Below, piece by piece: positions 1-5,263 of a stretch of DNA of 7,023 nucleotides. A program made the position numbers and the translations under genes. The notes below the pieces were generated by a model. The model saw only the letters and a program-made list of their open reading frames with translations, was not told the DNA's origin and did no database searches. The stretch is from Methanosarcina sp. (GTDB taxonomy: Archaea > Halobacteriota > Methanosarcinia > Methanosarcinales > Methanosarcinaceae). The stretch spans positions 1 through 7,023 of the forward strand of contig JAMXLQ010000040.1 in the NCBI GenBank assembly GCA_024280975.1, given 5' to 3'. The stretch's first letter is position 1. Each line of letters opens with the position of its first letter.

Positions 1-65
1 CTTTCCGGTAAAGGCAGGGAAGAATGCTTCATCTCCTTCTTTATTATCACAGGCTTCTTAGAGTC

Positions 66-99
66 AAAAGAGACAAAATGTTGATAAATAAAAGAGACA
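66..99. repeat. Two direct copies of AAAAGAGACA upstream of the 73-aa gene
   Basis: The decamer AAAAGAGACA occurs at 66-75 and again at 90-99, start to start 24 bp. A TATA-like stretch (TGTATAAAATG) follows immediately at about 101-111, and a second AT-rich box (TTAAATATTAATATT) lies at about 136-150. Direct repeats next to a TATA box could be operator half-sites for the 185-406 gene, but nothing identifies a regulator and chance is possible in AT-rich DNA. Confidence 0.3.
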
Positions 100-184
100 T
101 TGTATAAAATGAATAAATCGTGTTTGAATGAGACTTAAATATTAATATTAAACTGATTATTAAACCGATAAGTGAGATGATCCT

Positions 185-406
185 GTGAAAACCTATCTTT
201 TGGTCTGGTTCAGCAGTGAAGGAGCTCGCCCGTCAGAAATTAACCGACGGCTGATGTCTCTGGGTTTCGAACCCATGCAAGGCAGTTACGATTTTGTATA
301 CAACTGGAACAGTAATGTCAGTGTCGAGAGGATTCTAGAATTTGGGGATAAGGTCTACTTGAGCCTTCAGGGCACAGGTGTTATGTTCAAACTAGAAACA
401 CTGTAA
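185..406 (+). CDS. Small conserved-looking protein, 73 aa, function unknown
   Basis: I do not recognise this family. The frame starts with GTG at 185 and ends with TAA. The 73-residue product has no signal peptide or membrane segment. Its pattern reads as strand (KTYLLVWF, 2-9), helix (RPSEINRRLMSLG, 15-27), strand (residues 28-41, rich in aromatics), helix (SVERILEFG, 46-54), and a hydrophobic C-terminal strand pair ending in MFKLETL. That is compatible with a small ferredoxin-like (beta-alpha-beta) fold of the kind also used by Cas2/VapD-like proteins, but no catalytic residue can be assigned and no CRISPR array or cas gene is nearby. The SD is weak: only a GTGAGATGAT-like stretch lies shortly before the GTG. 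It stands alone, convergent with the phosphoesterase gene. The composition looks like a real gene; the fold is inference. Confidence 0.7.
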   Translation: MKTYLLVWFSSEGARPSEINRRLMSLGFEPMQGSYDFVYNWNSNVSVERILEFGDKVYLSLQGTGVMFKLETL

Positions 407-414
407 ATCAGTTT

Positions 415-432
415 ATAGAAGCTAACTTCTAT
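415..432 (+). terminator. Stem-loop after the 73-aa gene
   Basis: A perfect 7-bp inverted repeat, ATAGAAG / CTTCTAT with a CTAA loop, begins 8 nt after the TAA of the 73-aa gene. No T tract follows directly, so it may be a 3'-end stabilising hairpin rather than a terminator. A second small hairpin (GTGCAA / TTGCAC) is at 501-519, and two runs of six T occur at 580-585 and 593-598, where archaeal termination on the + strand would be more likely. Confidence 0.35.
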
Positions 433-584
433 GAGTCTGCTTAGCAATGCATGTGTCAACTTCAAGAAGTAAATGAACCGTTGTTAAAGAAAATAAGCTA
501 GTGCAAAGGAATATTGCACAGAAGAGTCAGTAGTATGATTCCCTTTGACTTATATTTGCGAGTTTAAAGTACTCAAACCTTTTT

Positions 585-1130
585 TCATTCAGTTTTTTCT
601 TGCGTGCGTTTTTCCAGGGAATCCTGGAATTTTATATATTGACAAGTATCACCTTCAAGAGTAATTACCCTGCCGTTGATGCTTCCTTTTTCGATTATGA
701 GTTCTACAACACTTGGGCTTGACATTCTTGGTTTCGTAGGAGAGCCAGGACAAACAAGAACAACATCCCTTTTCTCTATCAAAGGTCTGTGCAGGTGCCC
801 AAAAATCAAGATATCTACCTCCATTTCTTTTGCCAGGTAGCCCTGCGCAGTTGTGTCGGTAACTGAAAGTCCTCCCTCGTGTACAACTCCGATTTTCACC
901 CCTTCAACTTCGAATTTCATTCTCTCGGGAAGTAGCTTTTTGAGTTCGGAGACGTCATCATTTCCAAAAACTGCCTTTAATTTGCCAAAGGCATTAAAGG
1001 CTTGGTAGGCTTCTACAGTACTGAAATCCCCTGCGTGAACTATAAGATCACACTCTTCAAGGAGAGTTTGAAGTTGAGGAGGAATTTCTCCTGTCTTCAG
1101 ATGAGTATCAGAAAGCGCGATCAGCTTCAT
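585..1130 (-). CDS. YfcE/MJ0936-type metallophosphoesterase
   Basis: Predicted cytoplasmic two-metal phosphodiesterase of the calcineurin-like superfamily, 181 aa, close to the usual length of the family. The metal-binding signature is complete and in order: DTH (8-10), HAGD (32-35), GNDD (56-59, where many relatives have GNCD), VVHEGG (H84) and GHLH (111-114), followed by CPGSPTKPR (127-135), the counterpart of the family's NPGS..PR loop. The natural substrate of these enzymes is generally unsettled; relatives cleave model phosphodiesters. The start was set at the ATG at 1130 because the fold begins there (MKLIALSDTH) and an AGGAGAT SD (1136-1142) lies 5 nt upstream. The frame stays open up to 1283, but that extension translates the palindromic repeats and has no family counterpart. 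It is convergent with the 73-aa gene and transcribed apart from the regulators upstream. Confidence 0.9.
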   Translation of the reverse strand: MKLIALSDTHLKTGEIPPQLQTLLEECDLIVHAGDFSTVEAYQAFNAFGKLKAVFGNDDVSELKKLLPERMKFEVEGVKIGVVHEGGLSVTDTTAQGYLAKEMEVDILIFGHLHRPLIEKRDVVLVCPGSPTKPRMSSPSVVELIIEKGSINGRVITLEGDTCQYIKFQDSLEKRTQEKTE

Positions 1131-1135
1131 GGAAA

Positions 1136-1142
1136 ATCTCCT
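1136..1142 (-). promoter_or_regulatory. SD that fixes the phosphoesterase start
   Basis: On the minus strand AGGAGAT precedes the ATG at 1130 with a 5-nt gap. It matches the anti-SD end of archaeal 16S rRNA and supports the internal ATG over the upstream in-frame starts in the repeat region. An AT-rich stretch at about 1145-1175 could hold the TATA box. Confidence 0.65.
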
Positions 1143-1181
1143 AGTTATATGAAATATGTTATTTAATGATAAATCTATGGC

Positions 1182-1304
1182 AAGCCTTTTCACAAGCCTT
1201 TTTTGAAACGGTTTGAGCGCAAACCTTTTTTGAAAAGGTTTGATCGAAAACGGCATTTTCTGCGTGATAAACCGGCGCAACATAAGCCTTTTTTGAAAAG
1301 GCTT
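1182..1304. repeat. Cluster of intergenic palindromic repeats (about 27-bp unit)
   Basis: Three full 21-bp palindromes and a half copy are clustered. Copy A is 1194-1214 (imperfect right arm, GAAACGGTTT). Copy B is 1221-1241, with arms AAACCTTTT / AAAAGGTTT. Copy C is 1284-1304, with arms AAGCCTTTT / AAAAGGCTT. B and C are perfect 9-bp stems around the loop TTG. A half copy (AAGCCTTTT) is at 1182-1190. Each full copy is followed by TTGAGCG-like sequence (GAGCG, GATCG, GAGCG), giving a 27-bp unit for A to B. B and C differ by a G/A change in the left arm matched by a C/T change in the right arm, so pairing is kept. The cluster lies between the second regulator and the phosphoesterase. It is not a CRISPR array: no constant repeat with unique spacers of even length. 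It resembles dispersed palindromic elements of Methanosarcina intergenic regions. Confidence 0.75.
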
Positions 1305-1441
1305 GAGCGAAAAATATGTTTTACGGCGTGGTATGGCGTATCAACCGGCGAAATGGTTGTGCGGACCAACGCTTGCAGCTCAACGGTTTCAGCTATCCTG
1401 AAAGATTCCAATAAAGCTACCCAGCAGCTGACAGTGTTCGG

Positions 1442-1479
1442 AAAAAATAGAAGTCTTTGACCCAGACCCGCAGGCCTGG
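1442..1479 (-). terminator. Stem-loop and T tract ending the regulator transcript
   Basis: Read on the minus strand, CCAGGCC, a TGCG loop and GGTCTGG (1479 to 1462) form a 7-bp stem with one G-U pair. The pairing is complete only in minus-strand RNA; the + strand has an A-C mismatch at that place. A run of six T follows about 14 nt later (1447-1442). It lies 25 bp past the stop of the second regulator gene, so it probably ends that transcript and separates it from the phosphoesterase. Confidence 0.5.
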
Positions 1480-1503
1480 AATTTATTTTAAAATTAACAG
1501 GTG

Positions 1504-2292
1504 TTACTCAAGTGTCAGGTCTACGAGTTCGTACTCAAGATTTTCGGTCTCCAGCCTGTTAAGAAGGGAAGGAACCTGTTCGTCTACTGAGACAACAAGA
1601 GATGACAGTCCATGGTATGCAGCCTCGATAACTGACTCGTTAGTTCCGAACATGACATTAGGGGTTATGCCTATTTTGCGCAGGGATATCAGGGCTTCCA
1701 CACCGATAGCGGCTATATAGGGTTTTGAGCTTGTCAGGGTCCTCAGGCGTTCAATGTATACTTTTCTTGATCCTCCACGCTCAATCCTCGGAACCTTGCA
1801 GATTGTAATTGTAGCATTTTCCAGGTCAATCAGGCCTTTCAGTCTTGTTACTCCTACATCTTCTCCTGCAGCTGCATTGGAAATGACATTGCCTGATGCG
1901 CCTGTTTTTTCTATGCTGCTTACGTACAGGAGTCCCTTTTCCATTTTCAGGTATACCTGCTGGCCTTCTTCGACATCCTCTTTTGTAATGGCTGTCCAGG
2001 TTGAAACGTGGCTGATTATATCCTCCATGACAAAGCGGGCGTACTGCTTCATTTCAGTGGCATTTTCAAGGACCCATTCTACACCTTCTTTTGTAATCCT
2101 GTACCGAACCCGGCCCTCAGTAACTATCAGCCCATCGTTTACAAGCTCTTTAATATATTCGGAAACTGCCTGGGGAGTTATTCCAATCTTTGCAGCAATT
2201 TCTTTCTGTCTTACATTCGGCTGGTGGGCTGCAATTTCGATAAGGACCTGAAACTTGGTTACTCCGCTTTTAGTCTGGAGGATTTTGATCAT
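1504..2292 (-). CDS. Winged-helix transcriptional regulator, COG1497-like
   Basis: Predicted archaeal DNA-binding regulator of 262 aa. The N-terminus carries a winged helix: helices at about 10-24 and 28-36, recognition helix ITPQAVSEYIKELVNDG (39-55), and the wing LIVTEGRVRYRITKEG (55-70). A helical linker (73-97) leads to an alpha/beta C-terminal half (about 105-262) with hydrophobic strands such as ATITICKVP and LSSLVVSVD, which could bind a ligand; none can be named. The layout resembles the archaeal COG1497 predicted regulators, a call made by eye. The ATG at 2292 shares its A with the TGA of the gene upstream (TGATG), so translation is probably coupled. A TTG at 2295 is an alternative start; GAGGAG lies 8 nt before TTG and 11 nt before ATG, so the SD does not decide. 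It is the last gene of a two-regulator operon; target genes are unknown. Confidence 0.82.
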   Translation of the reverse strand: MIKILQTKSGVTKFQVLIEIAAHQPNVRQKEIAAKIGITPQAVSEYIKELVNDGLIVTEGRVRYRITKEGVEWVLENATEMKQYARFVMEDIISHVSTWTAITKEDVEEGQQVYLKMEKGLLYVSSIEKTGASGNVISNAAAGEDVGVTRLKGLIDLENATITICKVPRIERGGSRKVYIERLRTLTSSKPYIAAIGVEALISLRKIGITPNVMFGTNESVIEAAYHGLSSLVVSVDEQVPSLLNRLETENLEYELVDLTLE

Positions 2293-2813
2293 CAATCGTA
2301 GTTCTCCTCTACATCTTCAATTAATTTTAACCTCTGTCCCATTACCGAAAGCCTTTCAGATCTGCGAGCAACAGAACATATATAAAATGGGTTTCTATTA
2401 AGCGTACGTGTGAGGTTGCTCATGGAGGTATTGCCTTCTTCTACCAGTCTCTCCAGTTCTTCGATTGCGTCTTTGACCTCCTCATATGGCTTGAAGGTCA
2501 GCATGATGATATCGCTCAAATCCTCGAAAGAGCACTGAAAGTTAACCTGAACTTTAGAATAGGAACTGTGGTATTCTTTGGAGGGTTTTTGCCCTGCCTC
2601 GGGAACTCTCCACTGGCTCTCAAGAAGTCCGGCTTTTTTCAGAATATGAAGGCTTTTTGACGAATCTGCACCTATGAACTCGTCAATCTCTGCTCTGGTC
2701 ATCCATTTGTTTGAAAGTGCGTCAAATATCTTTTTGTGAGTTCTTGACCCAAAAGTCCTGAGTAATGGTACTAAATAGGAAGGATCGTTAATTATTCGAG
2801 TTCTTTTACCCAT
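2292..2813 (-). CDS. ArsR-like winged-helix transcriptional regulator
   Basis: Predicted DNA-binding protein of 173 aa. Residues 20-35 (TFGSRTHKKIFDALSN) form the opening helix of an ArsR-type winged helix, then MTRAEIDEFIG (38-48) and the recognition helix SSKSLHILKKAGLLES (51-66). The wing is at about 68-92 (QWRVPEAGQKPSKEYHSSYSKVQVNF). A charged helix (108-127, EEVKDAIEELERLVEE) could serve dimerisation. The C-terminal part (131-168) is basic with a lone C146; there is no cysteine cluster of a metal sensor. The start is ATG at 2813 with GGAGAGGAG just upstream. It is the first gene of the operon, overlapping the next regulator by one base. An apparent TATA box at 2852-2860 gives it a promoter of its own after the synthase gene. 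The signal it senses cannot be read from the sequence. Confidence 0.8.
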   Translation of the reverse strand: MGKRTRIINDPSYLVPLLRTFGSRTHKKIFDALSNKWMTRAEIDEFIGADSSKSLHILKKAGLLESQWRVPEAGQKPSKEYHSSYSKVQVNFQCSFEDLSDIIMLTFKPYEEVKDAIEELERLVEEGNTSMSNLTRTLNRNPFYICSVARRSERLSVMGQRLKLIEDVEENYD

Positions 2814-2850
2814 TTACTCCTCTCCTTCTCGTCTTACGTTATAAGCTTTC

Positions 2851-2862
2851 AAATATAATAAA
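2851..2862 (-). promoter_or_regulatory. TATA box of the two-regulator operon
   Basis: Minus-strand TTTATTATATTT lies 38-49 bp before the ATG at 2813, inside the 63-bp gap after the synthase gene. Initiation about 25 bp downstream would leave a short leader holding the SD GGAGAGGAG (about 2817-2825). Position and composition fit an archaeal promoter; a start site was not measured. Confidence 0.45.
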
Positions 2863-2876
2863 CATTTGTAATTTGA

Positions 2877-3914
2877 TTACTCTTTGTAATCGATATCAAG
2901 CCCTTCGGGCCCTTTCCAATTAAAAATCGGGGCATTCCGTTCAAATTCACGGCATTTTTCACGGAGTGCATGGGCAACAATAGGGAGAGCTATGGTAGCA
3001 TCCACGAAGACCTGCACTTTTTTTGCCTGAACCGCGATTTTTCCCCAGGAAACGGCTTCGTCAAAAGTACAGCCTGAAAGTCCTCCCCAATGCGGAGCAT
3101 CAGCAGTGTACTGAATTGCGTAATCATGCCCTCCAACATCTATTCCAAGAATAGAGGCTATTACTTCGGTTTGCTGGATAAAATTCTTCGGGACTCCACC
3201 TCCAATATAGACAACTCCAGTTTTTCCTGATTTTTCTACAATCTGCGTGACCTCGTCAACATCTTTTATCTGGTCTATCTCAAGTTTCAGTCCCCTTCTT
3301 CTTGCAATGGTAAGCCCGATTCCTATTGAACTATCCGAAAGTGCAGGAACAAAGATAGGGATATTGTGCCTGTATGCACTTACCACTATAGAATCCTCTG
3401 CAGCTCCACGCCTTACCAGTTCTTTTCCGAGCAAGTAAATGAACTCTCTTGATGAACAGGAAATTTCCCCAATTTGCTCCGCAAAATCCGCAATCAGGTT
3501 ATCTGCTGCCCTGAATTCTTCCTCAACTGCAAAAACGTCATAAATCCTGTCCACCCCGTGCTTGAAGAGTTTTTCATCGTCAGCCAGATGTGAACCCACA
3601 TAGTGTTTCTTGCCAAGCGCTTCGTGTGAATCATGGAACAGGTTAGCCCCTGTGCTTACAAGACAGTCTATCATCCTTTCCCGGATCATATAAGAAATTA
3701 CCCTGCGCATGCCAGCAGGAACCATAGCCCCGGATAGGCCCATGAACACAGTCATATTCTTTTCTTTCAGCATGTTGTGCCAGGCCTGGACGGATTCGGC
3801 TAGCTTCCTTCCCTGAAAGCCTGTTTTGAGCATCCCGTCCATCAATTCGCTTATAGACCTGTCTTTTACATCTATCGGAACGGTTGGGTTATCGGTGAAT
3901 ACATTAAGATGCAT
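2877..3914 (-). CDS. dys: Deoxyhypusine-synthase family protein, possibly a paralogue with another substrate
   Basis: Homologue of deoxyhypusine synthase, which uses NAD to move the aminobutyl group of spermidine onto a lysine of initiation factor 5A. The 345-aa length is normal. Family landmarks are present: STGANLFHD (87-95), VFVPALSDSSIG (188-198), YIGGGVPK (236-243) and DEAVSWGKI (285-293) with the catalytic lysine K292 (human K329), E286 (E323) and W290 (W327), then VFVDATIALP (302-311). Aligned by eye with the human enzyme, H288 becomes N244, D313 becomes W276 and D316 becomes L279, in the segment APHWGGLSGCT. These human residues contact spermidine, so the acceptor or donor may differ. 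DHS-like relatives in bacteria make homospermidine, and Methanosarcinaceae are reported to contain homospermidine, so that role is a real alternative. Start: ATG 3914 with AGGAG 6 nt upstream. The arginine decarboxylase gene lies upstream on the same strand. Confidence 0.85.
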   Translation of the reverse strand: MHLNVFTDNPTVPIDVKDRSISELMDGMLKTGFQGRKLAESVQAWHNMLKEKNMTVFMGLSGAMVPAGMRRVISYMIRERMIDCLVSTGANLFHDSHEALGKKHYVGSHLADDEKLFKHGVDRIYDVFAVEEEFRAADNLIADFAEQIGEISCSSREFIYLLGKELVRRGAAEDSIVVSAYRHNIPIFVPALSDSSIGIGLTIARRRGLKLEIDQIKDVDEVTQIVEKSGKTGVVYIGGGVPKNFIQQTEVIASILGIDVGGHDYAIQYTADAPHWGGLSGCTFDEAVSWGKIAVQAKKVQVFVDATIALPIVAHALREKCREFERNAPIFNWKGPEGLDIDYKE

Positions 3915-4231
3915 ACCATTCTCCTAATAAGCAGATAGTGATTGTTTTACATGTGATTTCCAACACCTGAAGGCATTCGAAGGCGTTTGGCAACAGGCGG
4001 TAAGAAATTCAAATAGCACTAGATAATTATATATTTTTTATTAAATATCAATATATGCGGCCTCTTCGACTGGACGACCTCCAACAGAGATGGATCTTCT
4101 TAAGGAAAACTAATTTGCCGGGCTTGAATCAGGAGCAAAGAATGTGAAATTAACAGCATGACGAGCAGCTTAGTATTCCAGAGTAGTTTGTAAACAATTG
4201 CAGAAATAATTACAGGCATACCTGTTAATGT
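3915..4231. other. 317-bp gap between the synthase and decarboxylase genes
   Basis: The left part is the leader and promoter of the synthase gene. Minus-strand AAATATATAA (about 4027-4036) is a likely TATA box, implying a leader of roughly 90 nt, and AGGAG at 3921-3925 is the SD. At the right end, a 5-bp hairpin (ACAGG CATA CCTGT, 4212-4225) lies 6 bp beyond the decarboxylase stop and could mark its 3' end. The middle (about 4055-4200) has a higher GC content but no gene I can support. Confidence 0.5.
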
Positions 4232-4729
4232 TCAGATAGTAAAAACTGCTGCAGATATCACGGTCATCCAGTCTCCGTGCTCATCTACGGAAGACGATCT
4301 GGGAAAACTGAGAGTTCTGAGAGGTGCTTCATTTGTCCAGGTACTGTACATGCTTCTCGCAAGTTTCTCTGAATGGTCCCCAACATCCTGAGCAGTTTCT
4401 CCATAGGCGTGATATTCTGAAATATAACCGTGCTTATTTGTGTTTTGTGGGAGTGCACATCCCACCGATGTACTGAGTGTCCTTCTTGGCTCGTTTGAGG
4501 AGATCCTGGACATTACACAAAATACGATTTCTCCGGGACTCAACTCTTCCAGACCTTCTTCTCTGGATACAATCTCACAATTAGGGGGCAGGATAGAACT
4601 TACAGTTACAAGATTAAATTTCTCAATATTTGCATCCCGGAGTGCAACTTCAAATGATTCAAGCTGTTCGGGATGTGTACCAACTCCACTTGTAAAGAAT
4701 ACTTTTTTGGGAATTAACTTTATAATCAT
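4232..4729 (-). CDS. pdaD: Pyruvoyl-dependent arginine decarboxylase
   Basis: Converts arginine to agmatine and CO2, the first step of archaeal polyamine synthesis; cytoplasmic. The proenzyme of 165 aa matches the archaeal family in length. It cleaves itself between two serines in VSSILPPNCEI: S44 and S45 (Ser52-Ser53 in the Methanocaldococcus jannaschii enzyme), leaving a small beta chain (1-44) and an alpha chain that starts with the pyruvoyl group made from S45. Other family landmarks are FFTSGVGTHPEQLESFE (11-27), PGEIVFCVMSRISSNEP (65-81), and GYISEYHAYG (101-110), whose E105 corresponds to the proposed proton donor. The start is ATG 4729 with an AAGGATG SD-like element 5 nt upstream. 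The next gene on this strand, 317 bp on, is the deoxyhypusine-synthase homologue, which also belongs to polyamine metabolism. Methanosarcina genomes may carry a second copy elsewhere. Confidence 0.95.
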   Translation of the reverse strand: MIIKLIPKKVFFTSGVGTHPEQLESFEVALRDANIEKFNLVTVSSILPPNCEIVSREEGLEELSPGEIVFCVMSRISSNEPRRTLSTSVGCALPQNTNKHGYISEYHAYGETAQDVGDHSEKLARSMYSTWTNEAPLRTLSFPRSSSVDEHGDWMTVISAAVFTI

Positions 4730-5138
4730 CTTTGCATCCTTGCGAAATAATCAATTTAAGCCTAATTCAAATGGCAATTATCATTTTTAAGTGTTGCCCT
4801 TCGATTCTGCTGGAAAAAAGCTAAATTCTTATTTATTTAGACAACAATAAATATTAGATGATTAAGTTCCTAATATTATTTCAGACATTTTCTTCATAGG
4901 AAATGGTCTATTACATTATAGTGTATTTTTTCATTTCAGAAAATTTCCTGTTTATCTTTCTCAGACCAAACTCCCTTATCTTTTCTCTATAGAATTCGAC
5001 AGATTTTTACTGAATTTTCCAATCTCTTCCCAAATTCTCTAGACTTTATCCTTAGGCTCTCTCATAAGGTTTATATTATGCAGGATAATTACATCGTGTA
5101 TTACTCCCTGCAATTTTCTTGTTTATTCGCCTCCCAGA
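4730..5138. other. AT-rich intergenic region
   Basis: The stretch between the divergent decarboxylase and the 220-aa gene holds no supported gene. From about 4920 to 5045 the + strand is markedly pyrimidine-rich (many TTTC, CTCT and TCCC runs). A TATA-like box, GGTTTATATTATG (5068-5080), could drive the rightward gene; it would give a leader of about 160 nt. A short inverted repeat CCTTA / TAAGG (5050-5054 and 5065-5069) sits just before it. Confidence 0.5.
4830..4853. promoter_or_regulatory. Inverted repeat upstream of the arginine decarboxylase gene
   Basis: TATTTATT, an 8-bp spacer and AATAAATA form a perfect 8-bp inverted repeat about 100 bp before the decarboxylase start. The two half-sites with their spacing could bind a dimeric winged-helix regulator, but arms made only of A and T occur easily by chance in this AT-rich gap. 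A possible TATA box for the decarboxylase (minus-strand TTAAAAATGATAATT) lies nearer the gene, at about 4767-4785. Confidence 0.25.
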
Positions 5139-5235
5139 CAGGGAATGGTCAGGTCTTCTCCAAATATTCAGGAAAAAGTAGGGTTATTTGCCCGGTTCCC
5201 CCGAAGGAAGACGATGCTTTTCGACCTGAGCCCTG
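5139..5235 (+). ncRNA. Candidate structured leader RNA of the 220-aa gene
   Basis: Two consecutive long-range stems close a roughly 97-nt region: CAGGG (5139-5143) with CCCTG (5231-5235), and TCAGGTC (5149-5155) with GACCTGA (5223-5229), separated by a 5-by-1 internal loop. Inside, GGG (5181-5183) faces CCC (5191-5193), and TTCC (5196-5199) faces GGAA (5206-5209). The region is more GC-rich than its surroundings and ends 28 nt before the gene start. It matches no riboswitch class I know. The same bases can be read as a small ORF (5145-5240), so this assignment is tentative. Confidence 0.3.
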
Positions 5236-5240
5236 AATAA
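5145..5240 (+). CDS. Candidate 31-aa small ORF upstream of the 220-aa gene
   Basis: ATG at 5145 opens a frame of 31 codons ending at TAA 5238-5240, 23 bp before the next start codon. The peptide begins MVRSSPNIQEK and ends KTMLFDLSPE; it is basic in the middle (ARFPRRK). AGGGA touches the ATG, too close for a good SD. An internal ATG at 5214, with GAAGGAAG in front, would give an 8-aa leader peptide, MLFDLSPE. The mixed, protein-like composition is suggestive, but the frame is short and overlaps a possible RNA fold. Confidence 0.25.
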   Translation: MVRSSPNIQEKVGLFARFPRRKTMLFDLSPE

Positions 5241-5263
5241 TTAATTAAGAGCAATAAAACGTG

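Noticed and set aside
1..84. Possible end of a gene entering from the left edge (27 open codons on +) or a leftward start on the minus strand
   Set aside because: Too short to judge; no motif, and no start codon properly spaced from the GGAG on the minus strand.
1131..1283. N-terminal extension of the phosphoesterase frame (51 extra residues)
   Set aside because: It translates the palindromic repeats, has no counterpart in the family, and the ATG at 1130 has a good SD.
1182..1304. CRISPR array
   Set aside because: Only three unevenly spaced palindromes (27 and 63 bp), no unique spacers of regular size, and no cas genes.
1190..1460. Frames on both strands across the repeat cluster (73 and 85 codons)
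   Set aside because: Their periodic peptides (FKKGL, FLKRF) come from the 27-bp repeat unit; there is no SD or protein-like composition.
1754..2301. Plus-strand frames opposite the COG1497-like regulator
   Set aside because: Shadows of a well-supported minus-strand gene with clear domain structure.
4055..4147. 30-aa plus-strand frame starting MRPLRLDDLQQRW, about 25 bp after a TATA-like box
   Set aside because: It could be leaderless, but it is short, has no SD and no recognisable similarity; the TATA-like DNA is better explained as the synthase promoter.
4440..4790. Plus-strand 116-codon frame opposite the arginine decarboxylase gene
   Set aside because: Antisense shadow; the minus-strand frame has full PdaD motifs.
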